Shown: positions 32,135 to 32,254 of the stretch, piece by piece | Layout: the number at the start of each line of letters is the position of its first letter | Position numbering within the stretch: position 1 is the first letter of the stretch | Assembly: GCA_017432345.1 (NCBI GenBank) | Contig: JAFRJI010000036.1 | Coordinates: 1 to 32,254 of the forward strand | From: Bacillota bacterium | Lineage (GTDB): Bacteria > Bacillota > Clostridia > Peptostreptococcales > Anaerovoracaceae | Length of the DNA stretch: 32,254 nucleotides | Reading direction: 5' to 3' | Program-made: the position numbers and the translations under genes | Notes under the pieces: generated by a model | The model's database searches: none | What the model saw: only the letters and a program-made list of their open reading frames with translations | Told to the model about the DNA's origin: nothing

Positions 32135-32208
32135 GGTGATCCTACCGGGAATCGAACCCGGGTTACCGCCGTGAAAGGGCGGTGTCTTAACCGCTTGACC
32201 ATAGGACC
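32134..32208 (-). tRNA. tRNA-Glu (anticodon UUC)
   Basis: The acceptor stem GGTCCTA pairs with TAGGATC (one G-U), followed by discriminator A and an encoded CCA. The anticodon stem CCGCC/GGCGG encloses the loop CTTTCAC, anticodon TTC. The T arm is CCGGG-TTCGATT-CCCGG. It follows the 5S rRNA by about five bases and is part of the rRNA operon. Confidence 0.95.
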
Positions 32209-32213
32209 AAAAT

Positions 32214-32254
32214 AAGCGGCAACGTCTTGCTTTCCCAGGCAGTCGCCCACCAAG
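32214..32254 (-). rRNA. rrf: 5S rRNA, 3' end (partial)
   Basis: Read leftward, the last 41 bases contain CUUGGUGGGCGACUGCC followed by UGGGAAAGCAAGACGUUGCCGC. This matches the 3' third of bacterial 5S rRNA (loop E region, helix IV and the closing helix I strand). The gene continues past the right edge. It marks the end of a leftward rRNA operon. Confidence 0.82.

Noticed and set aside
31898-32208. Phage or ICE attachment site at tRNA-Glu
   Set aside because: The tRNA 3' remnants are att-like, but there is no integrase, excisionase or cargo between them beyond the ACT/UPF0210 pair. Recombination of rRNA operon tails explains the repeats at least as well.

Overview
The window looks like chromosome from a low-to-mid GC anaerobic member of the Bacillota, class Clostridia. 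The evidence is strong AGGAGG-type ribosome binding sites, sigma-A promoters (often with an extended TGn -10), a CIRCE element at clpB, encoded CCA on both tRNAs, and Clostridia-type neighbours such as DUF5685 with a J-protein, a mini ferredoxin-thioredoxin-reductase-like protein, and the ACT/UPF0210 pair. A lineage near Anaerovoracaceae / Eubacteriales Family XIII is a guess from gene style, not shown by the sequence. No phage, insertion sequence, CRISPR array or complete mobile element is visible.

Layout, left to right. At 1-5.0 kb is a housekeeping stretch: the tail of an unknown gene, a PHP phosphoesterase, an RluB/RsuA-type pseudouridine synthase with an 80-residue partner, a 103-residue unknown protein with a DUF815 AAA ATPase, and the CCA-adding enzyme. 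At 5.1-10.6 kb are a Na/phosphate cotransporter with a PhoU tail, then a secreted FN3-BIG2-amidohydrolase preceded by a membrane-bound LuxR-type regulator, with a perfect inverted repeat at the hydrolase promoter. At 10.6-12.6 kb is a DUF5685 / J-domain / membrane protein operon. At 12.6-16.9 kb, clpB (with an altered second Walker B motif) and a glutamate-decarboxylase-like gene diverge around a CIRCE operator. At 16.9-17.3 kb there is no protein gene; the stretch holds phased GATTCC repeats and a GC-rich, heavily paired non-coding RNA with its own promoter and terminator.

At 17.4-22.4 kb lie two lipoproteins, an FTR-like mini protein, a cupin, L-asparaginase and a membrane-anchored endonuclease/exonuclease/phosphatase-fold protein. 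At 22.4-26.3 kb is a four-gene leftward operon headed by an unusual membrane-anchored fusion of a glycerophosphodiester phosphodiesterase domain and a metallophosphoesterase domain. At 26.4-30.1 kb are an HTH-Uma2 fusion, a small lipoprotein, tRNA-Leu(UAG) and a large secreted BIG2 protein. At 30.1-32.25 kb the ACT/UPF0210 operon sits between two copies of a 75-bp repeat (65/75 identical) made of a terminator plus the 3' end of tRNA-Glu. The real tRNA-Glu(UUC) and the 3' end of a 5S rRNA close the window, so a leftward rRNA operon ends here.

The main points for a second look are the structured RNA at about 17008-17290, the Asp-to-Ala change in the ClpB D2 Walker B motif, the repeats and tRNA-Glu remnants around the ACT/UPF0210 operon, the regulator/hydrolase pair with its dyad, and a recurring promoter layout where the -10 box lies only 6-8 nt before an ATG without a Shine-Dalgarno sequence (cca, the DUF5685 gene, ansA, the GDPD fusion), suggesting leaderless or near-leaderless mRNAs.
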